A stretch of DNA of 64,000 bases from NCBI RefSeq assembly GCF_026236535.1, contig NZ_JAHTMW010000008.1:280617-344616 (forward strand), read 5' to 3'. The notes beneath the pieces were generated by a model, which searched no databases, was not told where the DNA came from, and saw only the letters and a program-made list of their open reading frames with translations. The DNA is from Streptomyces sp. SKN60 (GTDB taxonomy: Bacteria; Actinomycetota; Actinomycetes; Streptomycetales; Streptomycetaceae). The position numbers and the translations under genes were made by a program. Below, one piece after another: positions 25,001 through 30,823 of the stretch; within the stretch, counting starts at the first letter, position 1, and each line of letters opens with the position of its first letter.

Positions 25001-26427
25001 AGCTGGGCCTCAGCCGCGGATATGCGCTGAAGGCCCTGACCGAGGCCCGCGGATACCGCGTCCTCGCCCCCGGACAGGGCGTCGCCTCCCTCGACGTCGC
25101 CCTGCGGCACGGCACCCCGCAGCTGCTGATCGGCCTCGACCACACCGCGCCCTGGGTGGCCGGCCGGCTGCTGACCCCGACCGCGCCCCTGCACCGGCTG
25201 GTCGGCTACCGCACCGCCGGGTCCACCGGATCCGCCGACGACGCCCGTGGTGCCCTCGGCCTGCCGGACCGCTACGGGACCCGTACGGACTGCGAGTTCG
25301 CCACGGTGGCCGAGCTGCCCGTCACCGAGAGCGGAGAGGTCGACCGCCGGCGGCTCGCCGAGACGGGCGGCACCGGTGCCGCGACCGCCGCGGCGGACGA
25401 CCGCCCGCACACCGAGGCAGAGCAGCTCATCGCCGCCATCTGGTGCGACCTGCTCGGCCTGGCGGAGGTCGGCGTCCACGACAACTTCTTCGACATCGGC
25501 GGGCACTCGCTGCGCGCGGCCATGCTGCTCAGCCGGCTCCGCGCCGAGCTGGGCGTGGACCTGACCATCGCCTCGCTCTTCGAGAACCCCACCATCGCCG
25601 GACTGGCCCGGCAGCTCGACCCGATGACGGCCCAGGACCCGCTGGCCGTGGTGCTGCCGCTGCGCCGCGAGGGCGACGCCGCCCCGCTGTTCTGCCTGCA
25701 CCCCGGCGGCGGCATCAGCTGGTGCTACTCCGGCCTGCTCGGCGGCCTGCCGGACCGGCACCCGGTCTACGGCATCCAGGCCCGCGGCCTGAACGGCACG
25801 GAGCCCCTGCCCACCACCCTTGACGAGATGGTCGACGACTATCTGGCGCAGGTGCGCGAGATCCGGCCGACCGGCCCGTACCACTTCCTCGGCTGGTCCT
25901 TCGGCGGTGTCATCGCCCACGCCATGGCGACCCGGCTGACCGCCGAGGGCGAGCGGGTCGGCGTCCTCGCCATGATCGACGCCTGGCCGGCCGACCCGGA
26001 GCTCGACCCGGAGTTCGGCGACGACCTGAACGTCGAGAAGGAGATGCTCGGCGCGCTGCTCGCCGACGCCGGATACGAGGGCCCCGTCGACGAGGAGCTC
26101 ACCCGCACCCGGGCACTGGAGATCCTGCGCAGCGAGGGCAGCCCGCTCGGCAACCTCACGGAGGAGAGCATCACCTCGCTCGTCGCCATCGCGGCGAACA
26201 ACGTCACGCTGCGCGCCGGCGAGCTCCGGCCGTACGACGGCGATCTGCTCCTCTTCCACGCGGACGGGGACGACCGCGACGCGGACGCCGTGACGCGCAG
26301 CTGGCAGCGGTTCAGCACCGGCCGGATCGACAACCGCCCGATGCCCTACGGCCACAACAGCATCATCCACCCCAAGCCGCTGGCCGAGATCGCCGCGGCG
26401 GTCGGAGAGCGGATGGCGAACGGATGA
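19096..26427 (+). CDS. pyrG: Terminal NRPS module C-A(degenerate)-A(keto acid)-KR-T-TE
   Basis: A 2443-residue protein. C (about 10-450; MHHIVVDGWS), then an adenylation-like region (about 480-935) that begins normally (LTYAELDARVSALATRLR) but lacks the TSGSTG loop and the core catalytic motifs. A second adenylation domain (about 990-1540; TSGSTGRPKA near 1170, NWMPLDHVGGIVMSH, GRAKDAIIINGHNFHCHE) follows. KR (about 1560-2070): VVVSGGLGGLA, YSSVNG, Tyr near 1937 in SGYAAANAF. T: IGGHSLRAA; TE: GWSFGGVIAH. PyrG is known for two tandem A domains, the first inactive and the second taking 2-keto-3-methylvalerate, with an embedded KR. The C domain would form the ester and the TE close the ring onto Thr. 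Confidence 0.93.
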   Translation: MPSATTSETPEPADALEFPATYAQQGLWFFYRLNPHSAFYNVSMVHRLTGELDTAVLRSALNDVVRRHEALRTTFREHEGELRQVVAEAVDIALPVHEAAGSPADRTAPHEDPAVREQLTGLIQAPFDLENGPLLRAALVRTAPADHLLVLSMHHIVVDGWSLGIFLRELAEAYRARRAGEAPQLPELDIQYGDYAEWQAEQLRGPALEDGLAYWRTRLSGDLPELRLATDRPRPETRSFAGARLDFAFDEQLTARLKEMCRAQGVTLYMALFAGVSALLHRYTGQDDFVLGTPMAGRDDAQTQPLIGSFVNTLPMRADLSGDPSFTRLLGRVREMSQGAYAHDDIPFEKIVEDVAPQRGIGANPLFQVTFALQNYELGGFELDGVRAERIAVEEGTARFDLEVHCWDDPHRLRGSFVYSTDLFDRVTMERMAAHLTKVFEGALADPSRTVGELSLLTEDDRRVLDAAAGAGLDAGFDADATVPALFAAQAAARPGAIAVRAPGAALTYAELDARVSALATRLRDTGLTPGTRTGLHLAGPVDELVGTLAVLAAGGVCVPLNPSDDPALLRRSARRTGLTLLLTRGAAGDWADCLAAVDLDGMDLDAGLPDAAQAPVPPAGSAPALLLDVPGGPYVLEHAGLADRLARLAGLAEPTTADTVARHAAWGQERAVWEALLPVCHGASLLAGDGATVVIAADSDLTDLAGPAAVQTPAGSPRALLCLASVPSPALLRHCHDRFGSSARWVYATPQAGPVGVAEATPADTALLFTPLRPVRVLDAHGAPVPVGVPAHVHGAGPGLARPVAGDHPVASAAGGDSGRIDADGTLEILGRRPGTAVVSGVSVDLAEVTAAILAEPAVAEAAVVERRAAAGHTELVGYAVRRGQVTAQRVAQAARAALPGGAALAAVVFVTALPRTPGGGVDTTALGELPVLDAQLAGSWEQALAERGAPAVVVVAERDPAPADDDFVDPRALARDTAAEPAPARHSDVPAISSGGPALDPGAVNLAEVLRRVAADPASGDIVYVSPDGAEDHQSYGELRDEASRVLGGLRARGARPGDKVILQLADNRDFVTGLWACVLGGFVAVPLAVSPTYAEDTAATNKLAGAWTLLSGPLLLTDRTLAGPLRGLGDRLGWAEPRLAVLDELRDGPRADDWHDSQADDLVLLLLTSGSTGRPKAVELRHGNVLTRTAAAQHVYELTCRDVSFNWMPLDHVGGIVMSHIRDVFVGCRQIQAPTQWVLADPLRWTAKMAEHRVTTTWAPNFAFGLIAERAAQLAGQDWDLSALRVVINGGEAIVPRVTRRFMEALAPLGLPATAMRPAWGMSETSSGEVDDRFDPAACADDAQFVQVGAPFPGFTMRIVDGDDTVVHEGVPGRLQVRGPAVTSGYHLNPEQNAESFTEDGWFETGDLAVLWDGRLTITGRAKDAIIINGHNFHCHELEECVEELDEVERSFTAACAVRTADSSTDELALFFCLKDGVADAEAIARIRAKLLREAGVNASYLVPVTRDRIPKTEIGKIQRSLLRKEFEAGAFAAELRGTGAVTDDGTALPNWFHRPVWRRAAAGPRPLAPATGHTLLVADGHGLADALAGLLRARGERCTVLPADTARTTDTAHAREAYGAVDRVVHLAGCAPYQELPAGTEELATAYREGPLAVAELAGAVARANPEGRPVTLAVVATHSQWVREGDRVMPERGASAGVVKSAGQEYDWLRATHLDVEPQQPADLAHRILELLDAAGNEPEQVLRGGERWVRRIERLPAAPSAAVGLTRGELVVVSGGLGGLAVETAAHLLSAYGVRLLLLGRTALPSEDGWDEALAAGGRTAERIAALRRLRALGEVHYAAADVTDEAAVRVALHDAEQRFSARAATVLHLAGHFHEAPVTEASEADWAEVTRAKVLGAAVLHRLMKDRPGARFLSYSSVNGFFGGANVSGYAAANAFLDALAVHQSTAHGMRAQSLGWTMWDELGLSRGYALKALTEARGYRVLAPGQGVASLDVALRHGTPQLLIGLDHTAPWVAGRLLTPTAPLHRLVGYRTAGSTGSADDARGALGLPDRYGTRTDCEFATVAELPVTESGEVDRRRLAETGGTGAATAAADDRPHTEAEQLIAAIWCDLLGLAEVGVHDNFFDIGGHSLRAAMLLSRLRAELGVDLTIASLFENPTIAGLARQLDPMTAQDPLAVVLPLRREGDAAPLFCLHPGGGISWCYSGLLGGLPDRHPVYGIQARGLNGTEPLPTTLDEMVDDYLAQVREIRPTGPYHFLGWSFGGVIAHAMATRLTAEGERVGVLAMIDAWPADPELDPEFGDDLNVEKEMLGALLADAGYEGPVDEELTRTRALEILRSEGSPLGNLTEESITSLVAIAANNVTLRAGELRPYDGDLLLFHADGDDRDADAVTRSWQRFSTGRIDNRPMPYGHNSIIHPKPLAEIAAAVGERMANG

Positions 26428-26456
26428 CCCGCCCGGCAGCACCACAGGAGAAGACC

Positions 26457-26681
26457 ATGACCAATCCCTTCGACGACCCGGACGGTACCTACCGCGTGCT
26501 CGCCAACGACGAGGGGCAGCACTGCCTCTGGCCGGCGGCGCTGGACGTCCCCCGGGGCTGGCACACCCGGCGGGACGCGGGCACCCGGCAGGAATGCCTC
26601 GACTACGTCACCGAGCACTGGACGGACCTGCGCCCGGCCGGCCTGCTGCACGCGGCGGACGCGACGGGCGGCGCCCGGTGA
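26457..26681 (+). CDS. MbtH-like NRPS accessory protein
   Basis: A 74-residue protein starting MTNPFDDPDGTYRVLANDEGQ. It carries the MbtH family signature: N-P-F-D-D near the start, LWPAALDVPRGW with the conserved Trp residues, and a final acidic-Trp stretch (YVTEHWTDLRP). MbtH proteins bind adenylation domains and help them fold or stay active; here the likely partners are the A domains of the NRPSs at 8329 and 19096. It follows the terminal NRPS by 29 bases with an ACAGGAG ribosome site and overlaps the P450 start (GTGA). This small gene is easily missed. Confidence 0.92.
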   Translation: MTNPFDDPDGTYRVLANDEGQHCLWPAALDVPRGWHTRRDAGTRQECLDYVTEHWTDLRPAGLLHAADATGGAR

Positions 26682-27886
26682 GCGACGCGAGGACGCCCGT
26701 CGGCGTCGACCTGCTGAATCCCGACGTCTACGCGGTGGACAACCAGCCCCGGCTGTGGCGGCGGCTGCAGAACGACTGCCCGGTCGGCTGGCACGAACCC
26801 ACGCCCGGCGTCCCCGGGTTCTGGGTGCTGTCCCGGTACGCGGACATCATGGAGGTGTTCAAGGACACCACCACCTTCAGCTCGGCCCGCGGCAACATCC
26901 TGGGCACCCTGCTCGCCGGCGGCGACCCCGCCGGCGGGCAGATGCTGGCCGTCACCGACCCGCCGCACCACCGCGACCTGCGCCGCATCCTCCAGGGCGG
27001 CTTCTCGGCACGGTCGATGCGGCGCATCGCCGACAGCGTCCGCGTGGTCGCGCGACGGCTGGTCGCCGAGGCCGTGGCCCGCGGCGGCTGCGACTTCGTG
27101 GCGGACATCGCGGCGCGCATCCCGCTGGAGGCGATCTGCGAACTGCTCGCCGTCCCCGTCGAGGACCGCGCGCGCATGCTGGAGCTCACCTCGACGGCGC
27201 TCGACGCGGAGAGCACGCCGATGGAGGCCGCCAGGGCGCAGAGCGACATCATGAACTACTACGCGAAGCTGGTGCCCGAACGCCGGGCGGACCCGGGGGA
27301 CGACGCCGTCAGCATGCTGGCGACCGGGGCGATCGACGGACGGCCGCTGAGCGAGGTCGAGGTCTTCCTCAACTGCTACAACCTCATCATCGGCGGCGAC
27401 GAGACCACCCGCTTCTCCGGCGCCGGCGGCCTGCTCGCGCTGATCGAGCACCCGGACCAGTGGCGGCTGCTCAAGGAGCGGCCCGACGTCATCGACAGCG
27501 CCGTGGAGGAGATCGTCCGCTGGACCTCGCCCGCGCTGCACATCGCGCGCGTCGCGACCGCCGACACCACCGTCCGGGGCGCCCGGATCGCCGCGGGCGA
27601 CATCGTCACGCTGTGGATCGGCGCGGCCAACCGGGACGAGGAGGTGTTCGACGACCCGTACGCCTTCGACCTGGCGCGCACGCCCAACAAGCACATGGCG
27701 TACGGCTTCGGACCCCACTTCTGCCTGGGCGGCGCGCTCGCCCGGATCGAGATGCGGATCCTCTTCGAGGAGATCCGCGACCAGGTGGGCACCGTCCGCC
27801 TGGCCGGTGACGTCGCCTACTCGCGGTCCAACTTCCTCACCGGCGTCAGCAGGCTCCCCGTCGCCTTCACCCCGAGCACCCGCTGA
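26678..27886 (+). CDS. Cytochrome P450
   Basis: A 402-residue P450 from a GTG that overlaps the MbtH stop. Visible landmarks: I-helix IIGGDETTRFS (the acid-Thr pair region), ExxR as EEIVRW, AANRDEEVF, and the haem loop FGPHFCLGGALARIEM with Cys349. Length and motif order fit soluble actinobacterial P450s that use ferredoxin; no ferredoxin gene is next to it. Pyridomycin contains a sec-butylidene enol ester, while the KR of the last module would leave a saturated 2-hydroxy acid, so a desaturation (or hydroxylation) step by this P450 is a reasonable inference. It lies in the same operon as the assembly line. Confidence 0.9.
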   Translation: MSDARTPVGVDLLNPDVYAVDNQPRLWRRLQNDCPVGWHEPTPGVPGFWVLSRYADIMEVFKDTTTFSSARGNILGTLLAGGDPAGGQMLAVTDPPHHRDLRRILQGGFSARSMRRIADSVRVVARRLVAEAVARGGCDFVADIAARIPLEAICELLAVPVEDRARMLELTSTALDAESTPMEAARAQSDIMNYYAKLVPERRADPGDDAVSMLATGAIDGRPLSEVEVFLNCYNLIIGGDETTRFSGAGGLLALIEHPDQWRLLKERPDVIDSAVEEIVRWTSPALHIARVATADTTVRGARIAAGDIVTLWIGAANRDEEVFDDPYAFDLARTPNKHMAYGFGPHFCLGGALARIEMRILFEEIRDQVGTVRLAGDVAYSRSNFLTGVSRLPVAFTPSTR

Positions 27887-27908
27887 CGTCCCCGACCAAG
27901 GAAGAGGC

Positions 27909-29030
27909 ATGATGCCGAGCACCACCAGGCCCCGACTGCGCCCGGCCCTCGACGCCGTTCCCGGCTACACGCCGGCCCGCGTCCCCGCCGGCGAGGCACC
28001 GGTCCACCGGCTGGCCGCCAACGAGAGCCCCTACCCGCCGCTGCCCGGCGTCCTGGAGCGGCTCGCGGCCACCGCGGCCGACGCCCACCGCTACCCCGAC
28101 TGGGGCTGCCGCGAGCTGACCGCCGAACTCGCCACACGGCTCGACGTCCCCGCCGCGCACCTCGCGGTGGGCAACGGCTCGGTCGGCCTCACCCAGCAGC
28201 TGCTGCAGATCACCACAGGACCGGGCGACGAGGTCCTCTTCGCCTGGCGCTCCTTCGAGGCGTACCCGGTGATGACCCGGCTGGCCGGCGCCGTACCGGT
28301 CCAGGTGCCGCTGACCGGCGACGAACGGCACGACCTCGAGGCCATGGCCCGGGCCGTGACCGGGCGGACCCGGCTGATCATCGTCTGCAACCCCAACAAC
28401 CCGACCGGCACCGTCGTCGGCCGCGCCGCCCTGGAGACCTTCCTGGACCGGGTGCCGGCGGACGTCCTGGTGGTCCTGGACGAGGCGTACATCGAGTTCG
28501 CCGACGACCCGGACCACCCGGACGGCGTGGAGCTCTACCGGGACCGCCCCAACGTCTGCGTCCTGCGCACCTTCTCGAAGGCGCACGGCCTCGCGGGGGT
28601 ACGGGTCGGGTACGCCGTCGCGCACGAGCCGGTGGCCGCGGCCCTGCGCAAGGCCGCGGTCCCCTTCGGCGTGAGCCAGCTCGCCCAGGACGCCGCCGTC
28701 GCCTCGCTGCGGGCCGAGTCCGCGATGCGCGAACGCGTCGCCGCGCTGACGGCCGAGCGCGCCCGGGTCGTCGCGGAGCTGACGGCCCGGGGCTTGACCG
28801 TCGCCGAGACGCGGGCGAACTTCGTGTGGCTCCGACTCGGCGCCCGTACCGAGGAGTTCGCCGACGCCTGCGCCGCGGCGGGCGTGTCCGTCATGGCGTT
28901 CCCGGGCGAGGGCGTACGGGTCACCATCGGGGAGGCCGCCGCCAACGACGCGTTCCTGGGCTGTGCGTCGCGCTTCCGCACCGGGCACGCGGCGGCCGGG
29001 CACACCGGGAAGCAGGGGAGCACCGCATGA
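27909..29030 (+). CDS. HisC-like class I/II PLP aminotransferase
   Basis: A 373-residue aminotransferase related to histidinol-phosphate and aromatic aminotransferases. Motifs: HRLAANESPYPPLPGV, VGNGSVGLTQQLL, CNPNNPTGT, VLDEAYIEF, PLP lysine in RTFSKAHGLAGVRVGYA (Lys224), and ANFVWLRLG. Start ATG at 27909 (a second ATG follows at once) with an AAGGAAGAGG site. In this cluster it may aminate a pyridylpyruvate to 3-(3-pyridyl)alanine or act on lysine in the picolinate route; the sequence does not decide. A general His biosynthesis enzyme is less likely, since the gene is coupled to the flavin reductase by a 4-base overlap inside the cluster. Confidence 0.88.
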   Translation: MMPSTTRPRLRPALDAVPGYTPARVPAGEAPVHRLAANESPYPPLPGVLERLAATAADAHRYPDWGCRELTAELATRLDVPAAHLAVGNGSVGLTQQLLQITTGPGDEVLFAWRSFEAYPVMTRLAGAVPVQVPLTGDERHDLEAMARAVTGRTRLIIVCNPNNPTGTVVGRAALETFLDRVPADVLVVLDEAYIEFADDPDHPDGVELYRDRPNVCVLRTFSKAHGLAGVRVGYAVAHEPVAAALRKAAVPFGVSQLAQDAAVASLRAESAMRERVAALTAERARVVAELTARGLTVAETRANFVWLRLGARTEEFADACAAAGVSVMAFPGEGVRVTIGEAAANDAFLGCASRFRTGHAAAGHTGKQGSTA

Positions 29031-29548
29031 CCGCCACCGTGGCGGAGACCCGGTTCAAGGACGTCATGGCCGGCGTGAGCGGCCCGGTGACCGTCGTGAC
29101 CGCCTTCGACCAGGGCGTGCCGCACGGCACCACGGTCACCGCGTTCGCCTCCCTCTCCCTCGACCCCCCGATGGTCACCGTCGCGCTGAGCGAGACCTCC
29201 ACCCTGCTGCCCAGGATCATCCGGTCCGGACGGTTCGGCGTGAACGTGCTCGCCGCCTCCCAGGAGGAGCTGGCCGGCCGCTTCGCCCGGCGTGACGTGG
29301 ACCGCTTCGCCGGCGCGGACTGGCACGCCGACAACGGGCTGCCGCGGCTCGCCGGCTGCCTCGGCTGGGTCACCTGCGACATCGCGGGGACGGTCCGGGG
29401 CGGCGACCACGTCCTGCTGCTCGGTGCGGTGACGGGCGCCCGGCGGAGCTTCCGGGAAGCGCCTCTGATCTACGTCGATCGTGCCTTCGGTACGCTCGGA
29501 CCCGGCTCCAAGATCATGCCCGCTGTCACGTCAAGGACTATTTCATGA
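29027..29548 (+). CDS. Flavin reductase (HpaC/FRED-like domain)
   Basis: A 173-residue flavin-reductase-like protein: SGPVTVVTAFDQGVPHGTTVTAFASLSLDPPMVTVAL is the standard flavin-binding start, followed by FGVNVLAASQEELAGRFA and GDHVLLLGAVTGA. Such proteins reduce FMN or FAD with NAD(P)H for two-component monooxygenases. The luciferase-like monooxygenase at 6087 needs reduced flavin and has no other reductase in the cluster, so the two probably work together although their genes are 22 kb apart. Overlaps the aminotransferase before it and the FabV gene after it by 4 bases each, giving tight coupling. Confidence 0.88.
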   Translation: MTATVAETRFKDVMAGVSGPVTVVTAFDQGVPHGTTVTAFASLSLDPPMVTVALSETSTLLPRIIRSGRFGVNVLAASQEELAGRFARRDVDRFAGADWHADNGLPRLAGCLGWVTCDIAGTVRGGDHVLLLGAVTGARRSFREAPLIYVDRAFGTLGPGSKIMPAVTSRTIS

Positions 29549-30753
29549 GCGAACGCGTCATCACCCCGCGCAACCGCGGCTTCCTCTTTCTGGACGCGCA
29601 CCCCGCCGGTTGCACCCGCCTGGTGAACGACATGTGGCGCTCGGCCGCCGCCCGGCCCGCCGAGGACCTCGGCGAGGACGCGCCCGTGGCCCTGGTCATC
29701 GGCTCCTCCTCCGGCTACGGCCTGGCCGCCGCGGTCGCCGGGCTCGCCCGCGCGGGCATCCGCGGCATCGGCGTCTCCTTCGAGAAGGCGCCGACCGCGC
29801 GCCGGACCGGCACCGCGGGCTGGTACCGCACCGCGGCCACCGCCGAACTGGCCCGGGAGGCCGGGCGCGAGATGTACTTCCTCAACGGCGACGCGTTCTC
29901 CGACGACATGAAGGACCAGGTCGCCGACCTGATCGAGAAGCGTTTCGGCCGGCTCGACCACCTGATCTACTCGGTGGCGGCCCCGCGCCGCACCGACCCC
30001 GAGACGGGCGTCACCTACGCCTCGGCCCTCAAGCCGATCGGCGGCACGGCCCGTACCAAGACCCTCGTCTTCGACGAGGACGGGCAGCCGGACGTGCGGG
30101 AGGTGGCGACCGAGCCCGCCGACGAGGACGAGATCGCGCAGACGGTCGCCGTGATGGGCGGCACCGACTGGGAGCGGTGGGTGTCCCACCTGGCCGGCCG
30201 GCGGCTGCTCGCCGACGGTTTCAGCACGGCGGCCCTGTCGTACATCGGCTCTCCGCTGACGGCCGACATCTACCGGCAGGGCACGATCGGCGCCGCCAAG
30301 GCCCATCTGGAGCAGACCGCCCGGACGCTCGACGCGCGGCTGCGCGAGCTCTGCGGGGGGCGCGCGGTGACCTCGGTCAACGGCGCCGCCGTCACGCAGT
30401 CGTCGACCGCCATTCCGGGCATCGCCCTGTACACCGGCCTGCTGCGGGGCGTCCTCGCGGACGGCATGGTGTCCCCGGTCGACCAGCTGGCGGAGCTGTG
30501 GGACCAGCTCACCGGCCGGAGCCCGCTCGTGACGGACGACGAGGGGCGGGTGCGGCTCGACACCTGGGAGCTCACGGGCGACGTGCAGGACGCCGTCGGC
30601 GACCGCTGGCGGTCCGCCACCAACGAGACCATCGCGGACCTCGCCGACCTGGACTGGTTCCGTGACAGCGTCCGCCGGCTGTACGGCTTCAGCGTGCCCG
30701 GCGTCGACTACGCCGCCCCGGTCGAGACGGACGTCGCCTGGCCCGCTCTCTGA
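29545..30753 (+). CDS. fabV: FabV-type trans-2-enoyl-ACP/CoA reductase
   Basis: A 402-residue enoyl reductase of the FabV/TER family: MSERVITPRNRGFLFLDAHP, VIGSSSGYGLAAAV (NAD site), LIYSVAAPRRTDP, then YIGSPLTADIYRQGTIGAAK. The active-site Tyr243 and Lys252 have the Y-x8-K spacing that separates FabV from FabI/InhA. FabV isozymes are known to resist FabI inhibitors such as triclosan. Pyridomycin inhibits InhA by blocking its NADH and substrate pockets, so a FabV encoded as the last gene of this operon is a credible self-resistance enzyme; a biosynthetic reduction step is the alternative. Coupled to the flavin reductase by an ATGA overlap and followed by a strong terminator. Confidence 0.9.
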   Translation: MSERVITPRNRGFLFLDAHPAGCTRLVNDMWRSAAARPAEDLGEDAPVALVIGSSSGYGLAAAVAGLARAGIRGIGVSFEKAPTARRTGTAGWYRTAATAELAREAGREMYFLNGDAFSDDMKDQVADLIEKRFGRLDHLIYSVAAPRRTDPETGVTYASALKPIGGTARTKTLVFDEDGQPDVREVATEPADEDEIAQTVAVMGGTDWERWVSHLAGRRLLADGFSTAALSYIGSPLTADIYRQGTIGAAKAHLEQTARTLDARLRELCGGRAVTSVNGAAVTQSSTAIPGIALYTGLLRGVLADGMVSPVDQLAELWDQLTGRSPLVTDDEGRVRLDTWELTGDVQDAVGDRWRSATNETIADLADLDWFRDSVRRLYGFSVPGVDYAAPVETDVAWPAL

Positions 30754-30766
30754 CGACCCGGCCCGG

Positions 30767-30810
30767 CGCCGCCGCCGTGGGGACCGCATCCGGTCCCCAC
30801 GGCGGCGGCG
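30767..30810. terminator. Strong hairpin terminator between fabV and metE
   Basis: A 19-bp perfect stem (CGCCGCCGCCGTGGGGACC, 30767-30785, with its complement at 30792-30810), six-base loop and following TTT. It lies between the convergent fabV and metE genes and probably marks the right end of the pyridomycin-type cluster. Confidence 0.9.
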
Positions 30811-30823
30811 TTTCGCGTCGGCG

